DNA of 64,000 bases from Methylobacterium adhaesivum (GTDB lineage Bacteria > Pseudomonadota > Alphaproteobacteria > Rhizobiales > Beijerinckiaceae), in contig NZ_BPQD01000025.1 of NCBI RefSeq assembly GCF_022179065.1, forward strand, positions 91,587-155,586, in the 5' to 3' direction. The position numbers were made by a program, and so were the translations under genes. The stretch's first letter is position 1. Each line of letters opens with the position of its first letter. Under the pieces are notes generated by a model. It saw only the letters and a list, made by a program, of their open reading frames with translations, had not been told where the DNA came from and ran no database searches. Positions 1 through 7,224 of this stretch are shown in pieces.

Positions 1-2
1 CG

Positions 3-554
3 GCGGCCCTGGCCTCCATCGTCGGCGCCCTGTGCGTGAGTCTGCTGCCCCGGCCGGTGCTGGACGCCGGCGTACCGATCCTGCTCATCGGGATCGCGAT
101 CTACTTCGCCACGGCCCGACGCATGAGTTCCGAGGACGCCGCGGCCCGGATGACCCCGGCCCTGTTCGCCCTCACCTGGGCGCCCATGGTGGGATTCTAC
201 GACGGGGTGTTCGGGCCGGGGGCCGGCGCCTTCTACATGATCGGCTTCGTGACCCTGCTGGGCCTCGGCGTGGTGCGGGCCACCGCCCACACCAAGCTCG
301 CCAACGCCGCGAGCAATGTCGGCAGTCTCGCCCTGTTCGCCTTCGGCGGCCACGTGGTGTGGGCCGTCGGCCTCGTCATGGCCCTCGGCGCCATCCTGGG
401 TGCCCAGATCGGCGCCCGCCTCGCCATCCGCCTCGGCGCCCGGCTGATCCGGCCGCTCCTCGTGACCATCGCCTGCGTCATGGCGCTTCGGCTGCTGTCC
501 GACCCGGCGAACCCCCTGAGGCACGCCGTGGTCGGTCTCTTCGTCGGCCCGTGA
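3..554 (+). CDS. Sulfite exporter TauE/SafE (TSUP) family permease, 5' end cut by window
   Basis: The reading frame is open from base 3 with no start inside the window, so this is the C-terminal part (about 183 residues) of a longer protein. An internal GTG at 36 is in frame, but hydrophobic coding sequence lies before it. The signature GFYDGVFGPGAGAFYMIGF matches YfcA-like members of the TSUP family, which are inner-membrane permeases for small organic or sulfur anions. Four to five hydrophobic segments are visible, and AHTKLANAASN follows as in family members. The substrate cannot be told. The gene converges with mch, whose stop abuts this one. Confidence 0.85.
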   Translation, partial: AALASIVGALCVSLLPRPVLDAGVPILLIGIAIYFATARRMSSEDAAARMTPALFALTWAPMVGFYDGVFGPGAGAFYMIGFVTLLGLGVVRATAHTKLANAASNVGSLALFAFGGHVVWAVGLVMALGAILGAQIGARLAIRLGARLIRPLLVTIACVMALRLLSDPANPLRHAVVGLFVGP

Positions 555-1601
555 TCAGCGGGGCATGAATGCCCAGTAGTCGAGATCGAGGATCACCGAC
601 GGATCGTAGACGTCCCCCTGCTTGTCGGGGTGGGCACCGCAGGGCTGGTTCTTCGTCGCGACGGTACGCAGGCGCAGGAGCCCGACATCGGACCGGCCGG
701 GCAGTTCGGCGGTGTCCAGCACCTCGCTCCAGGCATAGACGGTGTCGCCGGCAAACAGCGGCGCCACGTGGCGCCCGGCATTGATGCCGGCGATCGCAAA
801 GGCGTTGGCGAGGCCGTTGAAGCTGAGGGCGCGCGCGAGCGAGATCACGTGCCCGCCGTAGATCAGCCGCCGGCCGAACCGCGTATCCTTCGTGGCAAAG
901 GCGTCGAAGTGGACCTTGGCGGTGTTCTGGAACAGCCGCGTGGCAATCTGGTGCTCTGCCTCCTCGACGGTCATGCCGTCGACGTGGTCGATTTTCTCCC
1001 CGACGGCGTAGTCGGAGAAGCGGTGCGGGCTCCCGGCGAGATCGTAGTCGTAGGCGCCGGTTTCCAATGGCGGCAGGGCGCTGGCGAGGTCAGCCGGCGA
1101 CACGAACTTGGCGAAGGTCGGTACGTGCTCCTGGGCGATCTTCGCCTCCGGGTCGCGCTTCTTCACGAGCACCCAGCGGCAGTAGCTCAGAACCGTCTCG
1201 CCGTTGGCGTCCGAACCCGTGGACCGAACGTAGACCACGCCGGTCTGGCGGTTCGAGCTCTCCTTCAGACCAATGACCTCGGAGACCGTAGACAGAGTCT
1301 CGCCCGGATAGACCGGCCGGCGAAACCCGCCCTCCGCATAGCCGAGATTGGCCAGGGCGTTGAGCGAGATGTCCGGAACGGTCTTGCCGAACACCACGTG
1401 GAAGGTGAGGAGGTCGTCCAGCGGGCTCTGCGGGTAGCCGATCGCCTTGGCGAACGCGTCCGACGACTGCACCGCGAAGCGCGGTCCGTAAAGCGCCGTG
1501 TAGAGGGCCACGTCGCCCGTGGTCACCGTGCGCGGGGTGGCATGGCGGATGGTCTCGCCGAGGCGATAATCCTCGAAGAAGCGGCCGGGATTGGTCTTCA
1601 T
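555..1601 (-). CDS. mch: Mesaconyl-CoA (2-methylfumaryl-CoA) hydratase
   Basis: This 348-residue protein starts MKTNPGRFFEDYRLGETI, closely resembling known mesaconyl-CoA hydratases, and carries two MaoC-like hot-dog halves. Motifs include FGKTVPDISLNALANLGYAEG near residue 72 and FGRRLIYGGHVISLARAL near 240. It interconverts mesaconyl-CoA and beta-methylmalyl-CoA in the ethylmalonyl-CoA pathway, which serves glyoxylate regeneration in methylotrophs and C2 assimilation in other alphaproteobacteria. The length matches the family. The symbol mch is also used in methylotrophs for an unrelated cyclohydrolase. No other pathway gene is adjacent. Confidence 0.9.
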   Translation of the reverse strand: MKTNPGRFFEDYRLGETIRHATPRTVTTGDVALYTALYGPRFAVQSSDAFAKAIGYPQSPLDDLLTFHVVFGKTVPDISLNALANLGYAEGGFRRPVYPGETLSTVSEVIGLKESSNRQTGVVYVRSTGSDANGETVLSYCRWVLVKKRDPEAKIAQEHVPTFAKFVSPADLASALPPLETGAYDYDLAGSPHRFSDYAVGEKIDHVDGMTVEEAEHQIATRLFQNTAKVHFDAFATKDTRFGRRLIYGGHVISLARALSFNGLANAFAIAGINAGRHVAPLFAGDTVYAWSEVLDTAELPGRSDVGLLRLRTVATKNQPCGAHPDKQGDVYDPSVILDLDYWAFMPR

Positions 1602-1715
1602 GGGAGCGGATCGTCCTGTTGGCGACTGTCGCGAGGGCGGATTCCAGTCCCGCGTCGCCCCGCGCGACCGTTCGAAGGCTGCGGCAGGCCTCGAACGGCC
1701 TGCCAGGGGTGGGGC

Positions 1716-2018
1716 TCAGCGCATATAGACGGTGGTCTGCACCGGAAGGAACTCGTGGAGCAGGCGGCTCGCGAACAGCAGCAGCAGCACCAGCACGATG
1801 GGCGACAGGTCGACGCCGCCGAGATTGGGCAGGATGTTGCGGATCGGGCGCAGCACCGGCTCGGTCAACCGATAGAGCACCTCGCCGATCTGCGACACGA
1901 TGGGGTTGCGGACGTTCACGACGTTGAACGCCACCAGCCAGCTCAGGACGGCGCTGGCGATGAGCACGTAAATGTAGAGTTGGACGACGGTGTCGAAGAG
2001 CCAGAGAAAGGCGTTCAT
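1716..2018 (-). CDS. YggT family small membrane protein
   Basis: This 100-residue protein has the YggT pattern: an N-terminal membrane helix (NAFLWLFDTVVQLYIYVLIASAVLSW), the motif YRLTEPVLRPIRNILP, and a C-terminal hydrophobic segment after GGVDLSPIV. The start is the ATG at 2018; an upstream in-frame extension lacks the family pattern. YggT proteins are inner-membrane proteins of uncertain role, linked elsewhere to osmotic stress and cell division. The gene lies downstream of, and is antiparallel to, the promoter of the tRNA gene. Confidence 0.85.
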   Translation of the reverse strand: MNAFLWLFDTVVQLYIYVLIASAVLSWLVAFNVVNVRNPIVSQIGEVLYRLTEPVLRPIRNILPNLGGVDLSPIVLVLLLLFASRLLHEFLPVQTTVYMR

Positions 2019-2094
2019 GCGGGAAATCGAGGTCCTCGTGGTCCAGCGCTCCGGGCGCGGGTCGCGCGCACGCACAGCGGCAGGATTTCCGGAA

Positions 2095-2123
2095 TTGACA
2101 GGCCGGCGTATGCGAGCCTAAAA
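2095..2123 (+). promoter_or_regulatory. Promoter of tRNA-Ala
   Basis: A perfect -35 box TTGACA (2095-2100) is followed after 17 bp by CTAAAA (2118-2123), about 17 bases before the mature tRNA. The GC-rich discriminator GGCCCGC after the -10 box is typical of stable-RNA promoters. The -10 box is a weak match. Confidence 0.6.
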
Positions 2124-2140
2124 GGCCCGCACCCCGGAAC

Positions 2141-2216
2141 GGGGCTGTAGCTCAGATGGGAGAGCGCCGCAATCGCACTGCGGAGGTCAGCGGTTCGATC
2201 CCGCTCAGCTCCACCA
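2141..2216 (+). tRNA. tRNA-Ala (anticodon CGC)
   Basis: A complete 76-base cloverleaf. The acceptor stem GGGGCTG pairs with CAGCTCC and includes the G3:U70 wobble pair that identifies alanine tRNAs. The anticodon stem CCGCA/TGCGG encloses the loop ATCGCAC, giving anticodon CGC (reads GCG). The T arm contains GGTTCGATCC, and the 3' CCA is encoded. Confidence 0.97.
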
Positions 2217-2252
2217 GGTTTCTTTTGGACCGAAGAAATCGGTGGTCGGGTT

Positions 2253-2279
2253 CGAGCCGTGACGGCTCGCCCTTTTTAT
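2253..2279 (+). terminator. Rho-independent terminator 1 after tRNA-Ala
   Basis: A perfect 7-bp stem, CGAGCCG-TGA-CGGCTCG, is followed by CCC and a T-rich run, 37 bases downstream of the tRNA. Confidence 0.75.
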
Positions 2280-2301
2280 TTTTGCAACGCTGTTCTGCTG
2301 C

Positions 2302-2328
2302 GGCGACCGCTTTCGCGGTCGCCTTTTT
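2302..2328 (+). terminator. Rho-independent terminator 2 after tRNA-Ala
   Basis: A perfect 9-bp stem GGCGACCGC with loop TTTC, followed by five Ts. It is a second terminator close behind the first and lies just before the convergent end of rsmB, so it also insulates that gene. Confidence 0.85.
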
Positions 2329-2337
2329 GCGTTGGGC

Positions 2338-3717
2338 TCAGGCGTTCCGACGCAGGCGGCTCGCGAAGAAGCCGTCGAGGCCGCCGGAGCCTTCGGAGGT
2401 GGTGCCGCCGAGATGCGAGGGCAGCGTGCGCAGATCGCCCTGCGCGTCGATGGACTCGGAAAGACCACCGACCTCGTCCGCCGTCACCGGTACCCGTTCG
2501 AACCCGTCGTTGCGTTTGAGGAAGTCGCGCACCTGCTTCTCGCCCTCCTCCGGTTCGAGGGAGCAGGTGCAATAGACGATGAGGCCGCCGGGCTTGACCA
2601 GGAGGGCTGCCCGATCGAACAGCCGCCGCTGCAGGGCGGCCAGACGCAGGATGTCGTCGCTCTGCTTAGTCCAGGCCACGTCCGGGTGCCGCCGCAGGGT
2701 GCCGGTGGCCGAGCAGGGCGCATCGAGGAGGACGGCATCGAAACCGCCGGGCTCCTCGACGTCGAGGGCGTTGCCGACGCGGATCTCCGCCTCCAGCCCG
2801 AGCCGGCCGAGATTGTCCCGCAGGCGCTCGAGGCGCGGTGCCGAGCGGTCGACGGCGACCACCGTCGCCCCGGCCGCCGCAAGCTGCGCCGTCTTGCCCC
2901 CCGGCGCGGCGCAGAGGTCCGCCACGCGCTGTCCGGGTCCGACGGCGAGCAGCCGGGCCGGGATCGCCGCGGCGGCATCCTGCACCCACCAGGCGCCCTC
3001 CGCGTAGCCGGGCAGATCGCTCACCGCCGAGCGGACGTCGTGCAGGCGCACGCTCCCCGTCGGCAGGACGGTGCCGCCGAGGCGTTCGGCCCAATCGGCT
3101 GCCGAGCTTTTCACCGTGATGTCGAGGGCCGCCCCGTCGAGATGGGCCGCCGCGATGGCCCGGGCCGTGGTCTCGCCGTAGGCGGCGCGCCAGCGTCCGG
3201 CGAGCCAGTCCGGGGTGTTGTCGGCCAGCGGATCGCTCAGGGCGCCGAGGATTTCGGCGCGCTCGCGGACGATCCGGCGCAGGACCGCGTTCACGAGTCC
3301 GGACAGGTGCTGGAGTTGCGGGTCGCCCTTGGCGAGGCGCACGCCGAGATCGACGGCGGCGTGGTCGGGCACGTTGAGGTCGAGGATCTGCGCCGCGCCC
3401 GTGGCGAGCAGGGCGACGAGGCGGGGCTGGCCCTCGGGCAGGCCCTGCGACAGCCGCGCGGCCAGGACGGCCTTCAGGTATCCGAGGCGCCGGAACGTCG
3501 CCGTGGCGATGGCCCGGGCCAGGGCGGCATCGGCGGGGTCGAGCCCGGCGTGGCGCCCGGCCTGGGCCAGGGCATCCTCCAACGCGAAGGCGTGGGCGCC
3601 GCCGAGGAGATCGGCCACGGCACCATGGGCGACCTGGCGGGCGGCGAGGCCCGCGACGGTGCGGTCGATGACCGTCGTCGGCCCCTCCGCGTTGCGGCGT
3701 GTCGCCATGAGGGCCAT
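2338..3717 (-). CDS. rsmB: 16S rRNA m5C967 methyltransferase RsmB family (NusB domain plus SAM methyltransferase)
   Basis: About 459 residues. The N-terminal NusB-like helical domain (roughly residues 15-150) precedes a Rossmann methyltransferase with the SAM loop LCAAPGGKT, motif IV DAPCSATGTLRRHPD and motif VI YCTCSLEPEEGEKQV. The two cysteines (PC and TC) are the catalytic pair of RNA m5C methyltransferases. The start is set at ATG 3717 after GGAG, although the spacing is only 2 bases; ATG 3708 has 11-base spacing and is an alternative. A much longer upstream frame overlaps the divergent DUF1674 gene and was not used. Confidence 0.88.
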   Translation of the reverse strand: MALMATRRNAEGPTTVIDRTVAGLAARQVAHGAVADLLGGAHAFALEDALAQAGRHAGLDPADAALARAIATATFRRLGYLKAVLAARLSQGLPEGQPRLVALLATGAAQILDLNVPDHAAVDLGVRLAKGDPQLQHLSGLVNAVLRRIVRERAEILGALSDPLADNTPDWLAGRWRAAYGETTARAIAAAHLDGAALDITVKSSAADWAERLGGTVLPTGSVRLHDVRSAVSDLPGYAEGAWWVQDAAAAIPARLLAVGPGQRVADLCAAPGGKTAQLAAAGATVVAVDRSAPRLERLRDNLGRLGLEAEIRVGNALDVEEPGGFDAVLLDAPCSATGTLRRHPDVAWTKQSDDILRLAALQRRLFDRAALLVKPGGLIVYCTCSLEPEEGEKQVRDFLKRNDGFERVPVTADEVGGLSESIDAQGDLRTLPSHLGGTTSEGSGGLDGFFASRLRRNA

Positions 3718-3782
3718 TTCTCCGTTAAGCTCCGCCCGAACCGGGCCTGCGTTCCACAGCCCTTTCACCCCGCGCCGCCGAG

Positions 3783-4031
3783 ATGCAAGCCATGCCGATG
3801 CAGGACGATACGGAAAACGTCGACACGGAAAACGCCGATCCACAAAACCCCGGCCGCCCGCCCCTCTCGGCCGCCGCCAGCCGGGCTCTCGCCGAAGCCG
3901 AGGCGCGCCGACAGGCGATCGATGCGAAGGCGGCCGAGATCGCCGCCGCACGCGAGCGCCAAGGCCGGGGCGGCCTCGAGCCGGTCCGCTACGACGATTG
4001 GGAGATCAAGGGCATCGCCGTCGACTTCTGA
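3783..4031 (+). CDS. DUF1674 family protein (SdhAF4-like)
   Basis: This 82-residue protein has a variable polar N terminus, an Ala/Glu-rich helix, and the C-terminal signature GGLEPVRYDDWEIKGIAVDF that defines DUF1674. The mitochondrial member Sdh8/SDHAF4 helps flavinylated succinate dehydrogenase assembly, so a similar role is possible but unproven. It is transcribed divergently from rsmB. Starts at 3783, 3792 and 3798 are all possible. Confidence 0.85.
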   Translation: MQAMPMQDDTENVDTENADPQNPGRPPLSAAASRALAEAEARRQAIDAKAAEIAAARERQGRGGLEPVRYDDWEIKGIAVDF

Positions 4032-4056
4032 CGACACCCTTTCGGCTGAAGCCGGA

Positions 4057-4560
4057 TCAGCGCACCACGTAGACCGGTGTGCCGACGGAGACTCGACTGT
4101 AGAGATCGACCACGTCCTGATTGTACATCCGGATGCAGCCATACGAGGCGTAGGAACCGATGGAGCTCGGCCGGTTGGTCCCATGGATGGCGTATTCGCC
4201 CCCCGACAGGGTCAGGGCCGCCGAGCCCATGGGATTGTGGGGCGAGCCGCCAGCGATGACGTCGGGCAGGCGCGGGTTGTCGCGCTTGACCTCGCGGGGC
4301 GGCGACCAAGCGGGCTGAACGTATTTGCCGTCGATCTCGCGCGCGCCCGTCCATTGCTTGCCGGGCTTGCCCACGGCCACGGGGTAGCGGATCGCCGTGC
4401 CGTCGCCATTCACGAAGTAGAGTTGGCGCGCGGCTGTATGGACGACCACGGTGCCGGGCCCGACATCCTCCTGGAATGCCACCACCTCGCGGGCTGCGGC
4501 CGGCATGGTCGCGAGGGCGCAAGCCAACGCCGCGACGGCACACTGCTTCACACCAACCAT
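4057..4560 (-). CDS. Secreted L,D-transpeptidase (YkuD domain)
   Basis: This 167-residue protein has a signal peptide (hydrophobic to about residue 23, ending AAA-R) followed by a YkuD catalytic domain. The motif HGTNRPSSIG and the catalytic SYGCIRM (Cys near residue 146) are intact. Enzymes of this family form 3-3 peptidoglycan crosslinks or attach proteins to peptidoglycan in the periplasm. It stands alone. The MarR protein at 24760-25269 resembles LdtR, a regulator of L,D-transpeptidases in other Rhizobiales, but no operator is claimed here. Confidence 0.9.
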   Translation of the reverse strand: MVGVKQCAVAALACALATMPAAAREVVAFQEDVGPGTVVVHTAARQLYFVNGDGTAIRYPVAVGKPGKQWTGAREIDGKYVQPAWSPPREVKRDNPRLPDVIAGGSPHNPMGSAALTLSGGEYAIHGTNRPSSIGSYASYGCIRMYNQDVVDLYSRVSVGTPVYVVR

Positions 4561-4748
4561 GGACCTCGTCTCCGTCAGCTCGACTGTACTGACGAGGACA
4601 ATTCACGGCCAAGGTTGCCGTTCCGATTAGGCCACGCTGTGGGCGGGGGAGAACCACGTAGGACTTGCGAAGACGGTAAAGAGGGTTCGCGCGGCGCGTC
4701 TTCGAAGAATCCGATTCGTGTTCGGGTCAACGTAACCTTGATCGCGTA

Positions 4749-5417
4749 TTAACGCTCGACGAGGGCGGCCGCCGCCGCGATCCGTGCCTGCCAGCCGTGG
4801 CGTACGAGTTCGGGGTCGGCATGCTCCTCGACGGGGAAGCCGACGCAGAGATAGGCCACGAGGTGCCAGGTGCAGGGGACGTCGAGGACGGTGCACACGG
4901 TTTCGGGTTCGAGGATGGACACCCAACCGACGCCGAGGCCGTGGGCCCGAGCCGCGAGCCAGAAGGTCTGCACGGCGCCCACCACGGAGTAGCGGAGCAT
5001 TTCCGGCATGGTGGCGCGTCCGAGGCCGTGACCGGTCTCCGCGCCTTCGTCGCAAAACACCGCGAGATGAACGGGTGCCTCGCGCAACCCCGCGAGCTTG
5101 AGGCGGACATAGGCGTCGCGTCGGTCGGCCGTGTAGCCCTCGGCAGCGGCGGCGTTGCAGCGCTCGAAGCTCCGCGTCACCTCCGCGCGCCGGGCTTGGT
5201 CGGCCACCCGGACGAAGCGCCAGGGCTGGCTGTTGCCCACCGAGGGGCTGAGGGCGGCGAGGTCGAGGCATCGGCGCAGGAGCGCGTCGTCGACGAGATC
5301 GTCGCGGAAGCGGCGCACGTCACGGCGCCACGCGAACAGATCCGCGAGGATTTGACGAAAGCCGGCATCGAACTGGACCAAGACCTGTCGTCCCACGAGA
5401 AGCGCGCGGCCCGTCAT
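4749..5417 (-). CDS. bluB: 5,6-dimethylbenzimidazole synthase
   Basis: A 222-residue nitroreductase-fold protein. BluB hallmarks are FAWRRDVRRFRDD near residue 30, LAALSPSVGNSQPWRF near 56, YVRLKLAGLREAPVHLAVF, HGLGRATMPEMLRYSVVGA and GVGWVSIL. It cleaves reduced FMN with oxygen to make the lower ligand of vitamin B12. The start ATG at 5417 has GAGGGG a few bases upstream and gives the usual family length. The frame stays open upstream, but that extension crosses a strong terminator hairpin and lacks family similarity. Confidence 0.92.
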   Translation of the reverse strand: MTGRALLVGRQVLVQFDAGFRQILADLFAWRRDVRRFRDDLVDDALLRRCLDLAALSPSVGNSQPWRFVRVADQARRAEVTRSFERCNAAAAEGYTADRRDAYVRLKLAGLREAPVHLAVFCDEGAETGHGLGRATMPEMLRYSVVGAVQTFWLAARAHGLGVGWVSILEPETVCTVLDVPCTWHLVAYLCVGFPVEEHADPELVRHGWQARIAAAAALVER

Positions 5418-5442
5418 AGCCCCTCGGGCACGGATAGGCCCG

Positions 5443-5472
5443 AAAAAAAGGCCGCGCTCCGGGGAGGCGGCC
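5443..5472 (-). terminator. Terminator hairpin upstream of bluB
   Basis: On the minus strand GGCCGC and GCGGCC flank a GC-rich 11-base loop, followed by seven consecutive Ts (AAAAAAA at 5443-5449 on plus). It lies between the leader stem and the bluB start, so it would block bluB transcription unless bypassed. Confidence 0.75.
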
Positions 5473-5620
5473 TTGAAGTCCTTGGGTCTCGAAACCTCTG
5501 GAGTGTCGCTCCCGTGAAGGCCGGTCCCGTACCCAAGCGCTGGGGAGCGTAAGGTTCGGGCACCGGACCGGCCGACGGAACCGACGAGGTTCGGCAACAG
5601 GTGTGCCGTGTCATCACGGC
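5443..5620 (-). ncRNA. Structured 5' leader of bluB with terminator hairpin
   Basis: On the minus strand the bases before bluB can form a long stem: GGCCGGTCC pairs with GGACCGGCC across about 45 bases. Inside it GTGCCC pairs with GGGTAC, and CGCT-CCCC-AGCG forms a small hairpin. A terminator-like hairpin with a run of seven Ts follows and ends 25 bases before the ATG. This arrangement suggests transcription attenuation or a separate small RNA ending upstream of bluB. I looked for the conserved cobalamin-riboswitch sequences (B12 box, GCTGCCCCCGCAACTG-like core) and did not find them. The 5' boundary is a guess. Confidence 0.45.
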
Positions 5621-5788
5621 GGCGGCACGGCATTTCGGCGGCAGAAATGGGATCGGTGCGCTCTCGCACCGGCGCAACCGGGATCGCCCGTCTTCATGCG
5701 CGACCCTGCGCGTCCGATGTCACCCTTGCGGGCGCCTGGGGGCGGGACCATCATCACGGTTTGATGACAGGCAGGATCAGGAGTGACG

Positions 5789-6163
5789 ATGAGCGAGAGG
5801 ACCAGCGTCGAACCCAGGCTATCCGAGCCCGCGGCCCGGATCATCCCCTTCCCCTCGGCGCCCGTCACTCCGCAGATCGCCTTCGACCGGGCCGAACTGC
5901 GCGTGCTGTTCAACCTCTATGGGCGAATGGTGGCGGCGGGCGAATGGCGCGACTACGCCCTCGACTTCCGGCGCGAAAAGGCGGTGTTCTCGATCTACCG
6001 GCGCAGTTCGGAGATGCCGCTCTACCGGGTGGAGAAGGATCCCAAGCTCGCGCGGCGCCAGGGTGCCTACGCGGTCGTGGCCGCGTCCGGCCTCGTGATG
6101 AAGCGCGGACAGGACCTCGCCCGCGTGATCTCCGTGCTGGAGCCACCCCTACGGGCCGTGTGA
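5789..6163 (+). CDS. DUF2794 family protein
   Basis: This 124-residue protein carries the alphaproteobacterial DUF2794 pattern: FDRAELRVLFNLYGRMVAAGEWRDYALDF, then FSIYRRSSEMPLYRVEKDPKLARRQGAYAVVAASG and a C-terminal helix. The function is unknown and no catalytic motif is visible. ATG 5789 is preferred over GTG 5783 because AGGAG sits five bases before it. It converges with the Bax-inhibitor-1 gene across a shared terminator. Confidence 0.85.
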   Translation: MSERTSVEPRLSEPAARIIPFPSAPVTPQIAFDRAELRVLFNLYGRMVAAGEWRDYALDFRREKAVFSIYRRSSEMPLYRVEKDPKLARRQGAYAVVAASGLVMKRGQDLARVISVLEPPLRAV

Positions 6164-6187
6164 TTGGATCGGTCGCGGAACATGAAA

Positions 6188-6217
6188 GGCCCCGGCGGTC
6201 ACCCGCCGGGGCCTTTT
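6188..6217. terminator. Bidirectional terminator between convergent genes
   Basis: A perfect 11-bp stem, GGCCCCGGCGG with a 4-base loop and its complement, is flanked by AAA and TTTT. It serves the DUF2794 gene on plus and probably the BI-1 gene on minus. Confidence 0.88.
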
Positions 6218-6240
6218 CGTTCATACGATTGCGTGTCGTC

Positions 6241-7008
6241 TTAGCGACGATCGCCCAGGAGGGAGAGCAGCATCTGGAACATGTTGATGAAGTCCAGATA
6301 GAGCGTCAGGGCACCGTTGACCGACATCTTGGCCGCGCCCTCGGCATCCGCGCCGCTGTAGAGGAACATCTCCTTCAGCTTCTGGGTGTCGTAGGCGGTG
6401 AGGCCGGCGAAGATGAGCACGCCGAGGACCGAGATGGCGAACTGCAGGGCCGAGGAGGCCATGAAGATGTTCACCACCGAGGCGATGATGAGCCCGATGA
6501 GGCCCATGATCAGGAACGAGCCCATGCCCGACAGGCTACGCTTCGTGGTGTAGCCGTAGAGGCTGAGACCGCCGAAGGTCGCCGCCGTGATGAAGAACAC
6601 CCGCACCACGCTGGCACCCGTGAACACGAGGAGCAGCGAGGACATCGAGGCACCCATCACCGCCGCGAAGGCGAAGAAGGTCATGCGGGCGGAGGCCGCC
6701 GACATGCGGTCCATCCGCATGGAGAAGATGAAGATGAAGGCGAGCGGCGCCAGCATGATCACCCACTTGAGCGGGCTGGTATAGAGGAGTTGGCCGAACG
6801 GCGTCAGGGCCACGCGCCCGGTCGCCGTCTGGGCGATGGAGGCCATGTTGAGGCCGAGAGCCACGAGACCCGAGATCCCGAGGCCGATGACCATGTTGTT
6901 GTAGACGCCGAGCATGAAGGTGCGCAGGCCCTGGTCGATATCGACCTGAGTGCCTGTGTACCCCGTCGGCTGGGCGCCGACCCGGAAGGGGCTGTTGTCG
7001 AATGCCAT
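6241..7008 (-). CDS. Bax inhibitor-1/YccA family membrane protein (YbhL-like)
   Basis: This 255-residue protein has about seven membrane helices and the family motifs VYNNMVIGLGISGLVA near the N terminus, RMTFFAFAAVMGASMSSLL, and the C-terminal ALTLYLDFINMFQMLLSLLGDRR. Members are inner-membrane proteins, proposed as calcium leak channels and involved in membrane protein stress. The sequence is complete. The 5' region can fold over the ribosome binding site (see 7011-7029). Confidence 0.92.
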   Translation of the reverse strand: MAFDNSPFRVGAQPTGYTGTQVDIDQGLRTFMLGVYNNMVIGLGISGLVALGLNMASIAQTATGRVALTPFGQLLYTSPLKWVIMLAPLAFIFIFSMRMDRMSAASARMTFFAFAAVMGASMSSLLLVFTGASVVRVFFITAATFGGLSLYGYTTKRSLSGMGSFLIMGLIGLIIASVVNIFMASSALQFAISVLGVLIFAGLTAYDTQKLKEMFLYSGADAEGAAKMSVNGALTLYLDFINMFQMLLSLLGDRR

Positions 7009-7010
7009 GG

Positions 7011-7029
7011 GAGATTCCTTTGGAAACTC
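7011..7029 (-). promoter_or_regulatory. Hairpin covering the ribosome binding site of the BI-1 gene
   Basis: On the minus strand GAGTTTCC and GGAATCTC pair (7 of 8 positions) around the loop AAA, with the Shine-Dalgarno AAGGA inside the hairpin and the ATG three bases downstream. The ybhL RNA motif is an established alphaproteobacterial cis element found before genes of this family. Position and context fit, but I cannot confirm the match without a covariance model. Confidence 0.5.
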
Positions 7030-7224
7030 TCTCAGCGTGTGATTTTACGAAGCGAGGCTCACGCACAGGACCTCTGGCATCCTGGGATGCCTCAACCGGA
7101 AATATGTTCCGTCCTCACCCATCGCACAAGAGGCCGGCCGAGCTTCGGGCGGGTGATTCTGGAAGTGCTGGGGCCAGATTTTATTGAGTTAATCCGGGAT
7201 TAAATCTCGTCGACCTCATTTCAG

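Noticed and set aside
630-2150. Long open frame on plus opposite mch
   Set aside because: Antisense to a confidently identified gene, with skewed composition and no ribosome binding site; a GC-rich shadow.
2332-4752. Very long plus-strand open frame opposite rsmB and the L,D-transpeptidase
   Set aside because: Low-complexity sequence covering two well-supported genes on the other strand and a third on its own strand.
5443-5780. Cobalamin riboswitch before bluB
   Set aside because: The conserved B12 box and core sequences were looked for on the minus strand and not found; kept only as an undefined structured leader.
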